Below, piece after piece: positions 12,301 through 24,899 of a DNA stretch of 64,000 nt; the first letter of the stretch is position 1; every line of letters starts with the position of its first letter. Origin of the DNA: Zygnema cylindricum (Eukaryota; Streptophyta; Zygnematophyceae; Zygnematales; Zygnemataceae); NCBI GenBank assembly GCA_037447655.1, contig JBBHKE010002910.1, forward strand, positions 1 through 64,000, written 5' to 3'. Below the pieces are notes generated by a model. It was not told where the DNA came from. It did no database searches and was given only the letters and a program-made list of their open reading frames with translations. The translations under genes and the position numbers were made by a program.

Positions 12301-13770
12301 AGTATAAGTACATTTTGTATAATAAGTATTTTAACAGTTTTTAGTCTGTATAATTAGTGGTAGTACAGTTATTATTTAATTAGTATAAGTACTCATAGAA
12401 AGGATACATTGACTGTCCTAATACTAATTAAACATTACTAATAATTGTACTAACACTAACTATACCGACTAATAACTCTATGAATCCTAATTACACCGAC
12501 TAATAAGTGTACCAATACTGATTATACAAACTCATAACTGGACTCGTATTAAGTATAAATACTTATAACTGTACTAATACTTATTATACTTACTAATAAC
12601 TGTACTATTACTAATTATGCATTTACTAATAACTGTCATAATACTAATTTTACATTACTAATAACTGTACTAATCCTAATAATAATCCTAATTATGCAGA
12701 CTACAAAGGATAGTAATACTAAATATATAGATTAAGCACTTTACTAATACGAGATATGCATGTTAAGCACTGTATTAATACTAAATATACAAACTAACAA
12801 TTGTTCTAATTAATAATCATACAGACTGATAACTCTACTTATACTAGATATTGATACTAATTATTTGTGTATTATCTGTATTAGTCCAGCTATTAGTACG
12901 TATAATCAGTATTAGTACGGTCAGTATTAGTAAAGCTAATAGTACGTATAATCAGTATTAGTAAAGTTATTAGTATGTGAGTACAGTTATGAGTTTGTAT
13001 CATTAGTTTTGGTACAATTATTATTCTGTAAAATTAGTATTAGTACAGTTATGAATTTGTATAATAAGTATTAGTACAGTTTTTAGTATGTATAATTAGT
13101 GTTTTATAGTTAGTAGTTTGTATAATCATTATTGGTTCAGTTATTAGTCAGAATAATTAGTATTAAAACAATTAAAAGTGTATAATTAGTATTGATACAG
13201 TTATTAGTCTTTATAATTAGTGTTAGTACAGTTATTAATAGTGTTTAATTAGTATTAACACGGTTATTAGTCTATATAATTAGTATTAGAACAGTTATTA
13301 GTTTGTATAATTAGTCTTAGCACAGTTTTAGTTTGTATAATTAGTGTTATTACAGCTATAAGTCTGTATAATTAGTATGAGTACAGTTATTAGTCTATAT
13401 TATGAGTGTTAGTGCAGTTATTAGTATTGTATAATTAGTATTAGGACAATTATTATATAATCAGTATTTATACGGTTATTAGTCTGTATGATTAGTATTA
13501 ACTCAGTTTTTGGTATGTATAATTAGAAATACTATTAGTACAGTTTTCAGTATGTATAAGTAGTGTTAGTACAGTTATTAGTGTGTATAATCAGTATTAC
13601 TACAATAATTAGTCTCTGTAATCAGTACTAGTACAGTTATGTCTGTATAATTAGAACAGTTATTAGTATGTATAACTCGTGCTAGCACAGTTATTAGTCT
13701 GTACAATTAATATCAGTACAGTTCTTTGTCTGTATTATTAGTATTAGCACATTATTAGTTCATGCAATAC
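9355..13770. repeat. 4.4-kb AT-rich minisatellite
   Basis: A degenerate tandem array of a roughly 30-37-bp unit with a core close to TGTATAATTAGTATTAGTA followed by CAGTTATTAGT. Copies vary in length and sequence. Two blocks (about 10910-11090 and 12385-12850) carry the unit in reverse complement, recognisable by ACTAATTATAC-type text. No coding potential. Confidence 0.95.
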
Positions 13771-14239
13771 TAACCATTACTAAAGAGTTGCAATACTAAA
13801 GGGTTTTTTACCACACCTAATTTGGTGAGTTCCCTTATCTCAAACATAAAACAAAGAACACAAAGAATAACTTAGTCAACATTTTGCCAACAAAGCCACA
13901 CTGAAACGGTATGAAACTCTTTCCTATTTTTGTGTGTCATTTTTCCTTTCTCTTCTTACCACGTCTAATTGGTGAAACAAAAACCAAAACCACAGTAATA
14001 CTATTTGTTATGTAAGCTTTACTAAGCTTTACCTGCGAATTGAGATAGACAGAGGCGAGATTGAGATAGACAGAGGCGAGATAGACAGAGACCACCAAGA
14101 CTTAGAGAAATAATGAAAAAATGGAGCTTAACTACGGACCACGAATAGAATGGAAAAGGAAGATTCCTTTATGGAATCAAAAGTACAAAAAAGCATCTAA
14201 GTAAAAACCTGGATCCAAAAACGCCAGGTATAAACTGAC

Positions 14240-14296
<57 letters not shown>

Positions 14297-15375
14297 CGTA
14301 CGTTTTGAAAATAAGAGAGAGGTTAGGATAAAGATGTAGAGTGGTAAAGAGTGTGGAGGTGGGGATGTGAGAGGGAGTGAGAGGCTTTCAAATAGTAAAA
14401 AAAAGTGAGTTTAATTAGGGAAAGATAAGGAAAGAGAAGAACACGAAAACAAAAAAAATTATTACAACTAAAAGAATACTACACAGAAATGTGGTACGGG
14501 TAAAAACACACCTTTAAAACCCGAAGCGTTCCACTATCTCAACCGATTTGCTTTGCAGCAAAAGAAAAGAGGAGCAGTAGGGAGTGGGAAAAGGGTAACC
14601 CTTTTTTTTCCATCGGGGTTTTTTTTTTGACATTCCATGTTCTCTTATCTCATTGGTCCTCTAGTTTGTTCATAAGTTTGTGAGGGAATGAATTCTTGTA
14701 CGGTTCACGTCCGTGCGCTTCGTTTTCGTAATTCTTCAAAAACGAAAAAAGTGTATTCCGAACATGATGTCCAATGGCAGACGGCAGTTGCCGTTTGCTA
14801 TACGCAGCTATCGAGTTTTGACGCATAAAATTGCATCTTTTGTCCGCCGCTACGCTCCAAAACGGTCGAAACCTACCGTCCAAACCGTCACAACCGCGTT
14901 TTTTGTCATTTTATGAAATTTGGCCTACGAATCCCAAAATTTATGACATCGTTTTCCCTTTTTTCAAGTGTGAACCACGCCATTGTTAACATGTACGCCA
15001 AAAATTGAATACGCTTCCGCCGTCCTGCTATACTGTACGTCAATAACCCGCAAAGTTTTCAAAAAAAAGTCAAAATGATTCGTAGTTTTGACTACTAAAT
15101 GACTACAAAACATAGAAGTCTCATTCGTACGGATTTTGACATTTTTACGAATTTTCATTATTCTTTCTAATTTTTGAATCTTTCGTAAAATGCGTATACT
15201 TTACGTACGGATATAATGTACAAATAAAATGTACGGAAAATTCCAAAAAAAAGATGTTCCTTCATTTCCGCGTGCGAAAACAGACTCGTCCATAGTTGTC
15301 CAATTCGTACGAATTTATACTTTTTTACAAAAACAACGTAAGTATTCGTCGATTTCATACTTTTAGTGTATTTCG
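13771..15375. other. unidentified region with (GA)n tract and CGTACG-rich sequence
   Basis: A (GA)n tract occupies about 14244-14293. The part from about 14690 to 15375 is rich in CGTACG-like words and resembles text at about 57030-57240, so it is probably a repeat family of its own, here split by the hAT element. The short open frames on both strands show no recognisable domain. Confidence 0.45.
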
Positions 15376-16207
15376 TAGTGTTGTGTATCGGTAAGGATTT
15401 GCCGATAACCGATATGGGCTTTTTTTTCGGGTTGCCCATATTCAATATATTGGTAAGATATATCGCTATCGGTGTTATTGCCGATAATTAAGCGATAATA
15501 TTGGTTGTTTATCGGCGATTAACTATCGACGATAGCTGTATGGACCGTACAGATAAATAAAAGGCATGTACACTAAACTGTACCGGTTATTCCCCAAACG
15601 CGCCGCGGACCCCCTTTCCCCCGATTTCGGTAAAAAATCGCAATATCTCTTTGATTATTTTTAATTTAATGGGGTTTTACTTGGCTTCCTCGCTCCCATA
15701 TCCATATAGAATGTCTTTTTGACTGTTATTTTTTTTTGCAAGGTTAGTTACGCCCTCATATCACTTCCATGTTGGCAGTAAATGGCGGTAGTCTGATAGA
15801 TTCGTTCGTTTGCTTTGTTCGTCTGTACGTTTTTTTTTTTCGAAAAAGTTTGATTTAAAATTTTACAATGTAATTTAATTTTTCCGTTTCTGTAATATGG
15901 TTTTAGAACTATAAAGTATTGTTTTAAATTTGTGGACGTTCATGTGCTACGATTTTCGTAATCAATTTCAGTTAAACAGATACCTAACAAATTCACTATA
16001 CGTGGCATGCCACGCTATATAAAGTCAATAATATTATTCAGTATGTTATATAGTACTATCGTATGCATACTAAATTTTTTAAAAGTTATCGCCGATATCG
16101 AATTTGTTGGTCTCTGTCCGATATATCGGAACCTTTGACCGTTCGATAACCGATAGCTATCAATATCGGTGTTATCGCGATAATTATTTTACCGATTCAC
16201 AACACTA
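15376..16207. mobile_element. non-autonomous hAT-type element
   Basis: The ends are inverted repeats, TAGTGTTGTGTATCGGTAA on the left and TTACCGATTCACAACACTA on the right. They are bounded by a perfect 8-bp direct repeat GTATTTCG (15368-15375 and 16208-16215). An 8-bp target duplication with TAGTGTTG-type ends is the signature of hAT transposons. Subterminal regions repeat ATCGG/GATAACCGAT words, the likely transposase-binding clusters. The 832-bp interior has no transposase, so it would have depended on an element elsewhere. Confidence 0.88.
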
Positions 16208-16215
16208 GTATTTCG

Positions 16216-16890
16216 TACAGTTTTTGTTGGAGATGTACTGAAATATACGAAGTGTGACCAAAAGTAATCCTTAATAAATCTGAAAAAGAACGGAAAACAT
16301 ACAGTAATGTACAACATTATCCGAAAAGCACAACCTAAAAACCCCAAAAGTACCGAAATTTTAGGCAATTGCATTGAAATTAACGGGAACGTACGAAAAT
16401 GTACCCGAAAACTGTTAAATCACCCTCAAATAACCTTAAAATGTACAAAAATGTACGGGTGCAAAGATTTTATCAACGTTTCAAAATCGTTTCATGCGCA
16501 CTATAAGAACTGTAGTATTCCTTCGTTTAATCCGTGTGAAATATCTGCACGGGACATCTATAGTCTGGTTGCTTATTTCGTCTAGTTGTCATCTTATTTT
16601 TCATTATTGATTAAATGTTTTCCTATTTTTTATTTTTAGTACGAAGTCAAAGTAGGTTAGCGCATTCTAAAAACTTTTGAATTTTGTTCTGTGCGCATAT
16701 TCGTTATTTTGTGGGGGTTTCATGCGTCCGTTGTATGCGCATGAGAGACCCATGCTAAAAAATGACTACAAAATTTGTGAAATAGTATGGTTGATAGTGG
16801 TGCTGTACTAAACACGAATAGAGCGTCTTTCCATCAAAGTCACTAAATACAGCGCATGGTGCCCTATTAAGACAGTACAGTATAGTATAG
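16216..16890. other. unidentified sequence, continuation of the CGTACG-rich repeat
   Basis: This continues the sequence broken by the hAT insertion. No gene was recognised. The open stretch 16307-16585 (+) has no domain signature. Confidence 0.35.
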
Positions 16891-17112
16891 TACACCGTAA
16901 ATTGTTGTTAGTGTTAATGCTTTTTTCATCTCTTAAAACATTTTTTGTCCGAACACACTTGTCCGCTTGAATATCTGACGGTTGCGATAGATAAGTAAGA
17001 TTCTCATTTTCCGATTGGCGGTATCGAATTGAAAATCGGAAAAGTATGTACAGAGAAAACATGTATTGAGTGGCGAAAAAATTATTATCCCCAATAGCGA
17101 TTAAAGATGTAC
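16891..17112. mobile_element. hairpin MITE copy A
   Basis: A diverged copy of a roughly 218-bp family: end CACCGT, then TTAGTGTTAAT, a CTTAAAACAT word, a CGNACACACTTGTC block and its mirror, closing with AATAGCGAT. It lies immediately beside copy B. Confidence 0.75.
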
Positions 17113-17330
17113 TGTACAACGCGAATGTGTTAATGTTTTTTTCGCCACTTAATACATTTTTTCTCTGTACACACTTGTCAGATTGTGGATCTCACGGTGG
17201 AGATTAAAAGGTAAGATTCTCAGCTACCGATTGACAATATCGAAATTGAAACTCGGAAAATTGTATACGAAGAAAAGAAGTTTTGAGTGGCGAAAAAATT
17301 ATAAGCTCTAATAGCGATATACGGTGTACT
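17113..17330. mobile_element. hairpin MITE copy B
   Basis: Same family, in tandem with copy A. The left end is worn. The right end AATAGCGATATACGGTG abuts the outer end of the large palindrome, so the MITE or the palindrome may have inserted next to the other. Confidence 0.75.
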
Positions 17331-17515
17331 GTACTGAATGGTGCGTTTTCGGGCTTTATGAACCTGCGAGGTTGGTTTCGCGCATTGTCAGGGATCCACG
17401 TCGCCCCCTTTTCGCTCTTTAACTAACGACGGCTCGCACCGCGAGGGGCATCGCCAACTGCGAATGCAACACCAAACTAATAAAAATAAAACCGTTTACA
17501 GAAAGAAACGAGGCA
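17331..17515 (+). repeat. left outer inverted repeat of the palindrome, GC-rich
   Basis: Much richer in GC than its surroundings, with GGGATCCACGTCGCCCCC and ACGACGGCTCGCACCGCGAG. The same text, reverse-complemented with few changes, lies at 29745-29959. The outer-end conservation is stronger than in the AT-rich interior. Confidence 0.85.
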
Positions 17516-17519
17516 TGAA

Positions 17520-19475
17520 AAACACTAATAAATTATTGTTTAGATGTAACTGTTATAATATATAAAATGTAATGCTTAGTTACACTATAATAATAAACAT
17601 ATTATAATAGTTAGACTACATTTAACATAATAACTCGTTATAAATCTTATAATATAACACTTAGATTAAAACTGTTATAATATGTAAAGAATAACAATTA
17701 GACATAACTGTTTAGACATAAATGATACAATATATATAAAATGTCACAGTTAGTTGACACTGCAATAATTAACACAATAATTAACACATTAGAACAGTTA
17801 GATATAATACATACAATGTAATTATTAGATACTATTGCTAATTATTTAATAGTTTATTAAAGTTGTAATAATTAACACAATAATATAACTGTTAGGTAGA
17901 TATAACTGTTATATTAAATATGATATAATAGTTAGATGTAACTGTTATAATTAGTATAATAAAATAGTTATAACTACTTGTTATGAATAATGTAAAATAA
18001 CTGTTAAATATAACTGTTATAATCAATAAATCAAAACAATTATGGCTAGCTGTTATAATTAGTATAACATAACAGTTAGATATAGCTGTTATAATATATG
18101 AAATATAACAGGTAGATATAACTGCATATTTATCTGCCTATTATAATAAATATGATATAACAGTTAGATATAACTATTATAATTTGTAGAATTAAGTAGT
18201 TATAACTAGTTGTTATAATTAGTATATAATTAGTTTAGTATAACAGTTACAACAAGCCCTTACAATATGTATAATACAACTAATTGCAAAAATAAACATA
18301 ATATAAAACTTATTACCGATATGTTAGATAGATATAATTATTATAATAATGTTATAAATAATTTAATATTGCGGTCATCTCTTGCAGTTATGGTATATAT
18401 AGTACACTGGCTACAAATAACTGTTTTAATAATTCTTATATTAAAATTATAACTAGCTATTATAAAACATTTAATAAAACAGTTAAAACTAGTTGTTATA
18501 ATATATTTAGTAAAACAGTTACACATAGCTGTAATATATTTAATACAAGATTTTTTATACAACAGTTAAAACTACAACAGTTAAAACTACAACAGTTAAA
18601 ACTAGCTGTTATAATATACATAAAATAACAATTAGATATAACCGTGATAATCAATATATTAAAACAGTTATAACTAGTTGTTATAATTAGTATAGTGTAA
18701 CAATTATAACTAGCCCTTACAATATATATAATACAACAGTTGGATAAAATTGCAAAAATAAATGTAATATAACACTTATTACAGGTTGTTATAATATATA
18801 TTATATGTATGTTAGATATAATTATTATTATTTATTTAATATTGCAGTAATAACTACCTGTTATAGTATATATAGTAAACCGCCAACAAAGAACTGTTAC
18901 AATAATTCTTACATAACAATTATAACTAGTTATTATAATACATTTACTATAAAAGTTAGAACTAGCTGTTATAATATATTAAACATAACAATTGGACATA
19001 GGTGTTATATATATAATACAAGATATTTAATAGAAGAGTTAGAATTAGTTGTTATAAAATACTTAATATAACAGTTAGAAATGAGTCATATAATAAGTAT
19101 AATACACCAATTATAACTAGTTGTTATAATTAATCTAATACAAAAGTTATAACTAGCCCTTACAATATGTATTATACAACAGTTAGATAAAATTGCTAAA
19201 TAAATGTACAATATGACTAATTACCCGCTGTTACGAAATATATAATGTGTTAGTTAGATATTATTATTATAATTAATTTAATATAGCTGTCATAACTACA
19301 TATTATAATATATATAGTACACCATGTCCAATTAACTGTTATACTTATTGTTATGTAACAATTTTAACAAGATGTTATAATACATTTGTTATACTTATTG
19401 TTATATAACAATTATAACTAGATGTTATAATATACAACAGTAGATATAGTTGTTGATTAGTATGATATAACAGTT
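17520..19475. repeat. AT-rich minisatellite, left arm
   Basis: A degenerate array built from words such as AACAGTTATAACTAG and TTGTTATAATATAT. Its counterpart in opposite orientation is 27430-28660. Confidence 0.92.
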
Positions 19476-22400
19476 CAGTCTTCAGTGACTGCGACAAGTG
19501 TGGGGACTTGAGGAGGAGTTAGAGGCAGGCTGTCAATATCTACTATTTTGCTTTTTATTTTGCAATCTCTAGACCTAGAAAATACTTGAATTCCAACATT
19601 GTTGATAAATTTAATTTTGAGTTTAAATGTGATAGTTAACAACCATTTCGGATACTTTAATAATTTTTGTAACATGAAGAACACATTTTTGCTCCTTCGA
19701 TCAACACCATTTTTACTACAGCCTCTCCCAAGCGAGTCAATAGAAGTGGTGCAGCACTGGTCCAACATTTAAAAAACCCAAGAAACCAAAACATTTAAAA
19801 AACCTAAGAACCAATGAAGATAACAAGGAAAATCTTTGTTCTAGCACTACACCGTAAAAAAAAAACACGCGAAAAAGCTACGTTTGTAAATCAAGCGAGT
19901 GAAAAAAGAGTTGAAGACAAAGATGATTTTTGCGAAAACAGTGATGGTGATGAAATATCTATGATGATTACTGTGTTTAAACAAAACCAACATCATTCAG
20001 TACGAACACAGAAAAAAACATGTTGAGAAGGATTTGTTGGCCAAAAAAAGTGAGTGAGAGAAAGAACTTTGAGACAGTATACTCAGAGGATTGTACCTTG
20101 AGACAGTATACTCAGAAAATGAAAATTTGGAAGCTATTATAAACAATTATATTTCTCGTTTAATTTTTTTTAATGAATATTAGTTTTATTTTATCTTTGC
20201 AATGATACTGGGCATGTGGTTGACTATTGTAAATTTTTTGGTTTTAATTTTTTGACTTAGTAATTACATCATTTGAGTTATTTGTTCCGAAATTTAATAT
20301 AACATTAAACTATGTGCTAAAAAGGTGGGCGAAACAAAAAAAAACAATTAGCCGTACATCATTTCCAAAAAACCATAAAAAAGATGAAAGACTTTGGGTG
20401 TTTACAACCCACATTTAGACAAACTGTGGTTATATACAATGGTTATTGATCAAACTTCAGTTAACAATTACTCCGGAGCACATTGGAATCAAATAATTAA
20501 GTCATGGTTTTATTGTCACTTAAAGATAAAAGTGGGAGTAAATGATAACGAAAGCTAAAGTGTGAAAACAAAATATATTGATAAAACAAGACACAATGAA
20601 TCAATGATAAACAGGGAAAGTAAACATTGTATAAAAGGGAAGTGTGATCATGGATTTTTTTGCATTATCTTTTTTTTAAGCATATTGTGTTTTTCAGTTT
20701 TATTATGTTTTGTACTATTTAGGTTTGTTCAATCGACCCTAAAGTACGACGCATTTGACATATACAACCTGATATTGAATATTTGTTTTTATTTTTTTGC
20801 ATCTTAAGGTTTTTGTAGATGCAATAAAACGCTTGTGTTTTTTCATAAATCATACTACACCATATTAGGGATTCTGATAAAAGATATAAAAAAAAGTCTT
20901 AATACCGACCCAATAATGAAGAGGTTTATTCGACAAACCGACATAAGATGCATAGAACAATACTTTGATTGGCAATTGGGAGCGTTGAGCAACGGCTATA
21001 ACGCCAAACAATTAAAAGATACGAGTAGAAAATGGCTTGAGGCTTTTACTACTTTACCATATGCTCACGAAAATAGGTTAGCTCGAATGATAACCATTAT
21101 AACCCATTTTGTAGTCGCTAGAAGAAATAACGATAAATGGGTGAATTTGTGTGATTTGTTTTCAATGGAAGTAGAGAGTGTTGTACCTTCTCTTTGTCAC
21201 ATGCCCGGATTTCGCAACATAAACAACAAAATGAATAATGTAAACAAAATTTGAATTGATATACGTGACTTTTACCACACTGTTTAACAATTTTATGAAT
21301 TAACATACTATTGTTTGTTTAATTGGTTTCACCACTTTGAAATAAGTTATCTATTTTGTAAAAAAATGATGGTCATTATTGTGTTGACTAATTAACAAAT
21401 TTTATTTTTAAAAGGAAATTGATACAAAATGGTCGCGAGGAGTATAACGAGGTGATACTAAACGGAGAATGGGATTTTTTTTCGAGTCGGGAAGATAACT
21501 TCATAGCTACTATATTTGAAGAAAAACGGGTTAAATTTGTCTTGAGTTTTAATTAAGAGAATCGTAGTTAGTGTCACAAAATACTTTTAATGAAAATAGT
21601 GTCATTTTTTCTATATAATCATTAAAAACTTAACATTTTTTTGCCATTTTGTTTTTGGTTAAAATATATTTTAATGATTTCTTTCCAAATGGAATTTATT
21701 TATTTTCCCTTAGTGTTCCAAAAATGACGAAGCGTTGGATTATCATACTCATCTAAAATTAATCTAAGCGATGTTTTTAAGTCTCGACATTGTATCAAAC
21801 TCAAAAACCCACGCAATGAAAAGAGTAGATGCAAAGGCGACTTAAAGTAAAAGGTGAGAAACGGTATCAAATATTTTTGTAACCCATAAATTTGTAAACC
21901 TTAAAATTAAAATACAAATGTTAAAACTTTTATGTTTGCACAAAAAGATTTGGATGTAAACAAGGTTTCGGAATCCTATATAGCACGATTGAGGAGATGT
22001 GCTATTACTCATATATACTTATCGTATCTAGCTCCTATTTTAATGAGGTACTAGTCTATGTTGGCTTATATGTACATACTCTATCGTGATAGAATCAATG
22101 TGCCCGAATGTCTTTTCAAATGTTCATTTTATTTTTATAAGCGTATACTGTAGTTTACGAAGTGTTTTTTTTTTTAAACTTATTTTTTTATTTATATTTT
22201 TTTGTGGTTTTTTTTTTTTATTTATTTTTTTGGTTATTTTTCATTTCTTATTCTTCAACTTTTTTTTTATTTTCTATATATATTTTTGATCTTTCGTCAT
22301 TTTTCCTCTATTTTTTATTTTATCTTTTTTTCTTTATTAATTTTTTTTTTCTTTTTATCTTTTTTTATTCTTTTTATCTTTGCTTAATTTTTTTTTTCTT

Positions 22401-23130
22401 GTTTTTCTTTTTTATATATATATTTTTTTTCTTTGTTTTTTATCTTTTTATTTTTTCCTACTCCATACTTATTTTCTATTGTTTATTTTTTTTTTATTTG
22501 ATCTTGTAAAAATCCAAAAAAATGAAAGTCAATACTAAAAAAAAACAACAGAAAACGAAAACAAAACAAAAAATACAAAAAGTAAAACTGAAAGAAAAGA
22601 TAACTCAAATCCGAAAAAGGAAAAAACAAAAAAACTCAAAATAAACAATATTGTATTTGATACCTTACTATTTAGGGGGGTTCAACTTAGGATTGGAGAC
22701 AAAAATTAGTAATTTGTTAGTTTTTGTGTTTTTTAATTCATATAAAAGTTAACATGCAAATGATAAAACATGTGACATTTCGGCACAAAAGTTTTTAAAA
22801 TAATTGATTGGGCCTTAATAAAGATGTCTTAAGCAAACCCGTTGAAGTTTTATGTTAAAAAATTTGACACATGTTTTTTTGACCAGTCTATTTTTCATAT
22901 CAATACTACGAAGAATGTAATACAGATTGGGAGAATTTTGTTAATGTTGTACAATTAATGGATGGAAAAAAAGATGAGAAGACATATTTGGAAGATATTC
23001 TTATTCTAACAGAAGTCAAATCGGAACTTCAAGCTTTACGAATTATAGTCGATGCTATTGCATTTTTTTTGGGAAATGATAAATACATTCGAAAACATTG
23101 TAGCGAATTTAACTGAGGCGATGGACAGTT
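19475..23130 (+). pseudogene. unidentified multi-exon gene-like sequence, left arm
   Basis: I do not recognise the family. Conserved open segments on the plus strand, each with a counterpart in the right arm: 19814-20026 (basic start, then an acidic patch), 20330-20540, 20835-21254 (139 codons, the best preserved, near QYFDWQLGALSNGYNAKQL), about 21422-21530 (near NGEWDFFSSRED, bounded by AG and GT), about 21957-22049 (near SESYIARLRRCA, bounded by AG and GT) and about 22900-23115. The spacing and edges suggest exons, but I could not join them in phase and there are in-frame stops. The SxSYIxRL text recalls a cyclin-box start, a weak and unproven resemblance. Selection appears to have acted on the protein in the past, since amino acids match better than silent sites by eye. 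Confidence 0.45.
22160..22660. repeat. T-rich then A-rich low-complexity block
   Basis: Poly-T with interspersed A and C (22160-22510), then A-rich (22510-22660). It is mirrored by the A-rich block at 24660-24860 in the other arm. Phenylalanine-rich open frames here are artefacts. Confidence 0.9.
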
Positions 23131-24899
23131 ATAATACCATGTTTGGCACATGGCAGACTAATATGTAACGTCAACTACACGGATGGTTTTTCCACCTAGA
23201 ATTTAAAATTGTTGGGAAGTTTGGTCAATTAGATTCGAATCTATTAGAAGAGTCACAAGATTTAAAGCGTGTAATTTTATTATTTTCTCATCTTCTATTT
23301 ACTCTTCCCTCTCTCCCAAATCTTTTTGTAACCACCGATTTGTCAACACAACCCTCTTTTCCTCCACCCTATCATTGTTCACCTTTTCGTCCTCTTTATT
23401 TTTCTCCTTCTTCAATTTTTTTTTCTATCTTTTTCTTTCTCTTTTTTTTTTTTTTATCTTATTCTTCCACATTCTCTTCCACTACCTCCACCTCCTCCAC
23501 TTTTTCTTTTTTCATCTCCTTTTTTTTTTCTTTTCTTCTTTTTCTTTTTACATATACGTTTTTTAAATGGTTTGATTTTCTTTCTTCGCCAAATTTTGTT
23601 ATACCTCTCTCTTTTTTTTCACGTGATACAACATGTTTTTACCATTTCAAAACCATTTTTTTTCTTCAACCTCTTCGACAAATATCATTTTTTTAAATTT
23701 ATCACATAAGAATGAGTCTGGATGTTTTTTTTTTGGAAAAAAATCATCATCTTTAACAATAAATTGACAAAATGAGTTATGATGTCAAATCGGTGGTTGG
23801 GGAAGAATTTAGGAGAGATAGAGGGGCAAAATGAAAATGTGAAAATAAAAAAGTTACATGCTTTTAATCTTGTGACACTTATAATACTTTGAAATCTAAT
23901 TGACTAAACTTGCTATAATTTTAGATACTATGTGAAAAAACACTCCATGTAATTGACGTTGTATTTTAGCTTGCCTTTTGTTAAACATATTCTTATTAAT
24001 GTTCATTGCCTTAGTTAAATTCGCCACATTGTTTTCAAAGGTATTTATCTTTCACAAAAGAGGTGGAATAATATCGACTGCAATTTGTAAAACTTGAAGT
24101 ACCAATTTGACTTTTGTTGGGAAAGAAATATTTTCTAAATTTGTCTTTTCACATTTTTTTCCATTGATTAATTGAACATCAATAACAAAATTCCCCCAAT
24201 ATTAAATACATTGTCGTACTATTGAAATATAAATTGGACTCCTAAAAAAATCGTGTTTAAGAAAGTTTTTACGTACAAACATAAGGTCTGGCAAATGCAT
24301 TTTCGTATAGATTCCATCAATAACTCCAAAAGCTTTTGTGCCGAGTTATCACGTATTCTATCATTTGAATGTAATTTTTTTTTTAATAAACAAAAAAAAA
24401 ACAAACAAATTATGAGATCCTATGTCCACTACTCTAGATTATTTTTTTAAGTGAAACCTCCCCAAATGGTACAATACCAAATGTAATATTTTTTAATTTA
24501 AGTTTTTTTTTTCAAATTTGAGCTATCTTTTTTTTGTTTTACTTTATTTCACATCACTTTCTATAAAAAAAACAAATAACGACTTTAGTTTTTTTTTTAG
24601 AAAGTGAAGTGAAAGAGAAATAAGGAGTGGGAAATAAATAGTTGGAACAAGAAAAAAATGGATAAACGAAAAAGAAGGAGAAAAAATTTAAGAAAAAAAA
24701 AAAAAAAAAAAAAAGAGTAAAAAAAAAAGAAAAAAAAAAAAAAAAAAAAAAAAAGGAGAAAGAAAAAAAAAATATGGAAAAAAAAAAAAAAATTGAAAAA
24801 AAAAAAAGGAAAAAAAAAAACAAAAAAAATGAATTAAAAAAAAAAACAACTATAAAGGAAAAAAATAGAAAAATATGTTCAAAAAGAAGAAACAATTAC

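Noticed and set aside
9355-13770. CRISPR-like or origin repeats
   Set aside because: Units vary, there are no unique spacers of constant length, and the context is eukaryotic.
22162-22509. Phenylalanine-rich open frame
   Set aside because: Poly-T low complexity mirrored by poly-A in the other palindrome arm; not a membrane protein gene.
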